Shown one piece after another: positions 13,870 to 14,337 of a stretch of DNA of 14,337 bases. This stretch comes from Pseudomonadota bacterium. Its GTDB lineage: Bacteria > Pseudomonadota > Gammaproteobacteria > UBA5335. Each line of letters starts with the position of its first letter. Position 1 is the stretch's first letter. The notes under the pieces were generated by a model. That model did not search any database, had not been told where the DNA came from, and was given only the letters and a program-made list of their open reading frames with translations. The DNA lies in contig PKCW01000324.1 of the NCBI GenBank assembly GCA_002862965.1, forward strand, positions 1 to 14,337. The letters are read 5' to 3'. The position numbers were made by a program, and so were the translations under genes.

Positions 13870-14337
13870 ATGGATTTCGATGAGCTGATCCGGGCGCGGT
13901 ACAGCGCCCGCGCGTTTCAGAAGCGGGCGGTGCCGGAGGCGACGGTGCGGGCGATCCTGGACGCGGCGCGCCACACGCCGTCCTGGTGCAATACCCAGCC
14001 CTGGGAGCCGGTGGTCACCACCAGCCGCACCGCCACAGACCGGTTTCGCGAGGCGCTCTGGGCGCATGTGCAGGCCGGCCGCCCGCCGCGGCCGGATCAT
14101 CCTTTCCCGGTGCGTTACGAGGAGCCGCATGCCACCCGCCGCAAGCGCTGCGGCGGCGCGCTGTACACGGCGCTCGGCATCACGCGCGAGAACAAGCGCG
14201 GCGCCTTCGAGCAGACGCTCAGGAACTTTCGTCTGTTCGAGGCGCCGCACGTGTTACTGATGTTCTGTCACGAGAGCCTGGGGTTTTACGGCGGGGTGGA
14301 CTGCGGCCTGTACCTGCAGTCCTTCCTGCTCGCCGCC
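13870..14337 (+). CDS. Nitroreductase-family flavoprotein, 3' part missing
   Basis: Translated from the ATG at 13870, 156 codons are present up to the right edge. The N-terminus IRARYSARAF (7-16) and PSWCNTQPWE (37-46) are the FMN-binding signatures of the nitroreductase family, and GVDCGLYLQSFLLAA at the visible end is the conserved helix of the same fold. Such enzymes are FMN-dependent NAD(P)H oxidoreductases, usually homodimers. The natural substrate is unknown here. A strong GGAGGAGA lies just upstream of the ATG. It is divergent from the transporter gene across 60 bases. The stop codon is outside the window. Confidence 0.93.
   Translation, partial: MDFDELIRARYSARAFQKRAVPEATVRAILDAARHTPSWCNTQPWEPVVTTSRTATDRFREALWAHVQAGRPPRPDHPFPVRYEEPHATRRKRCGGALYTALGITRENKRGAFEQTLRNFRLFEAPHVLLMFCHESLGFYGGVDCGLYLQSFLLAA

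Overview
The window reads as ordinary chromosomal DNA of a high-GC gammaproteobacterium that respires with a cbb3-type oxidase. The nnrE/queG divergent pair is an arrangement also found in E. coli (yjeF/yjeS). The regulator is of the Fnr/Anr type with FNR-like cysteine and DNA-contact residues. The genus cannot be settled from the sequence. No insertion sequence, prophage, CRISPR array or clear sign of recent transfer is visible, and coding density is very high.

Layout, left to right. (1) A partial NAD(P)H-hydrate epimerase gene (minus, runs off the left edge) is divergent from queG (epoxyqueuosine reductase, plus). (2) A tRNA-Val(CAC) gene (minus) is divergent from an fnr/anr-type oxygen sensor gene (plus). 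Their promoters share a short spacer containing an FNR-like site. (3) A minus-strand operon of ten genes spans 11476 to 2683: ccoN, ccoO, ccoQ, ccoP, a small unnamed two-helix membrane protein gene, ccoG, ccoH, ccoI, ccoS and a SafE/TauE-like membrane protein gene. Most junctions are 4-base ATGA/GTGA overlaps. The last gene overlaps the 3' end of fnr by 81 bp on the opposite strand. (4) Divergent from ccoN is an alpha/beta-hydrolase gene (plus), whose end overlaps by 7 bp a convergent major-facilitator transporter gene (minus). (5) Divergent from the transporter is a nitroreductase-family gene (plus) that runs off the right edge.

How it fits together. The structural genes ccoNOQP encode the high-affinity terminal oxidase. 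CcoG, CcoH, CcoI and CcoS, and probably the SafE-like protein, serve its copper and haem assembly. The Fnr homologue is the likely regulator. A perfect TTGAT-N4-ATCAA site lies upstream of ccoN with the spacing of a class II FNR-activated promoter (site centre at about -41.5 to a -10-like hexamer). A near-perfect site overlaps the predicted -35 of fnr itself, in a position suited to autorepression.

The points most worth a second look are the unnamed two-helix protein inside the cco operon, the two FNR sites with opposite geometry, the fnr/safE antisense overlap, and a perfect inverted repeat between ccoN and the hydrolase. I see no clearly novel multi-gene system.
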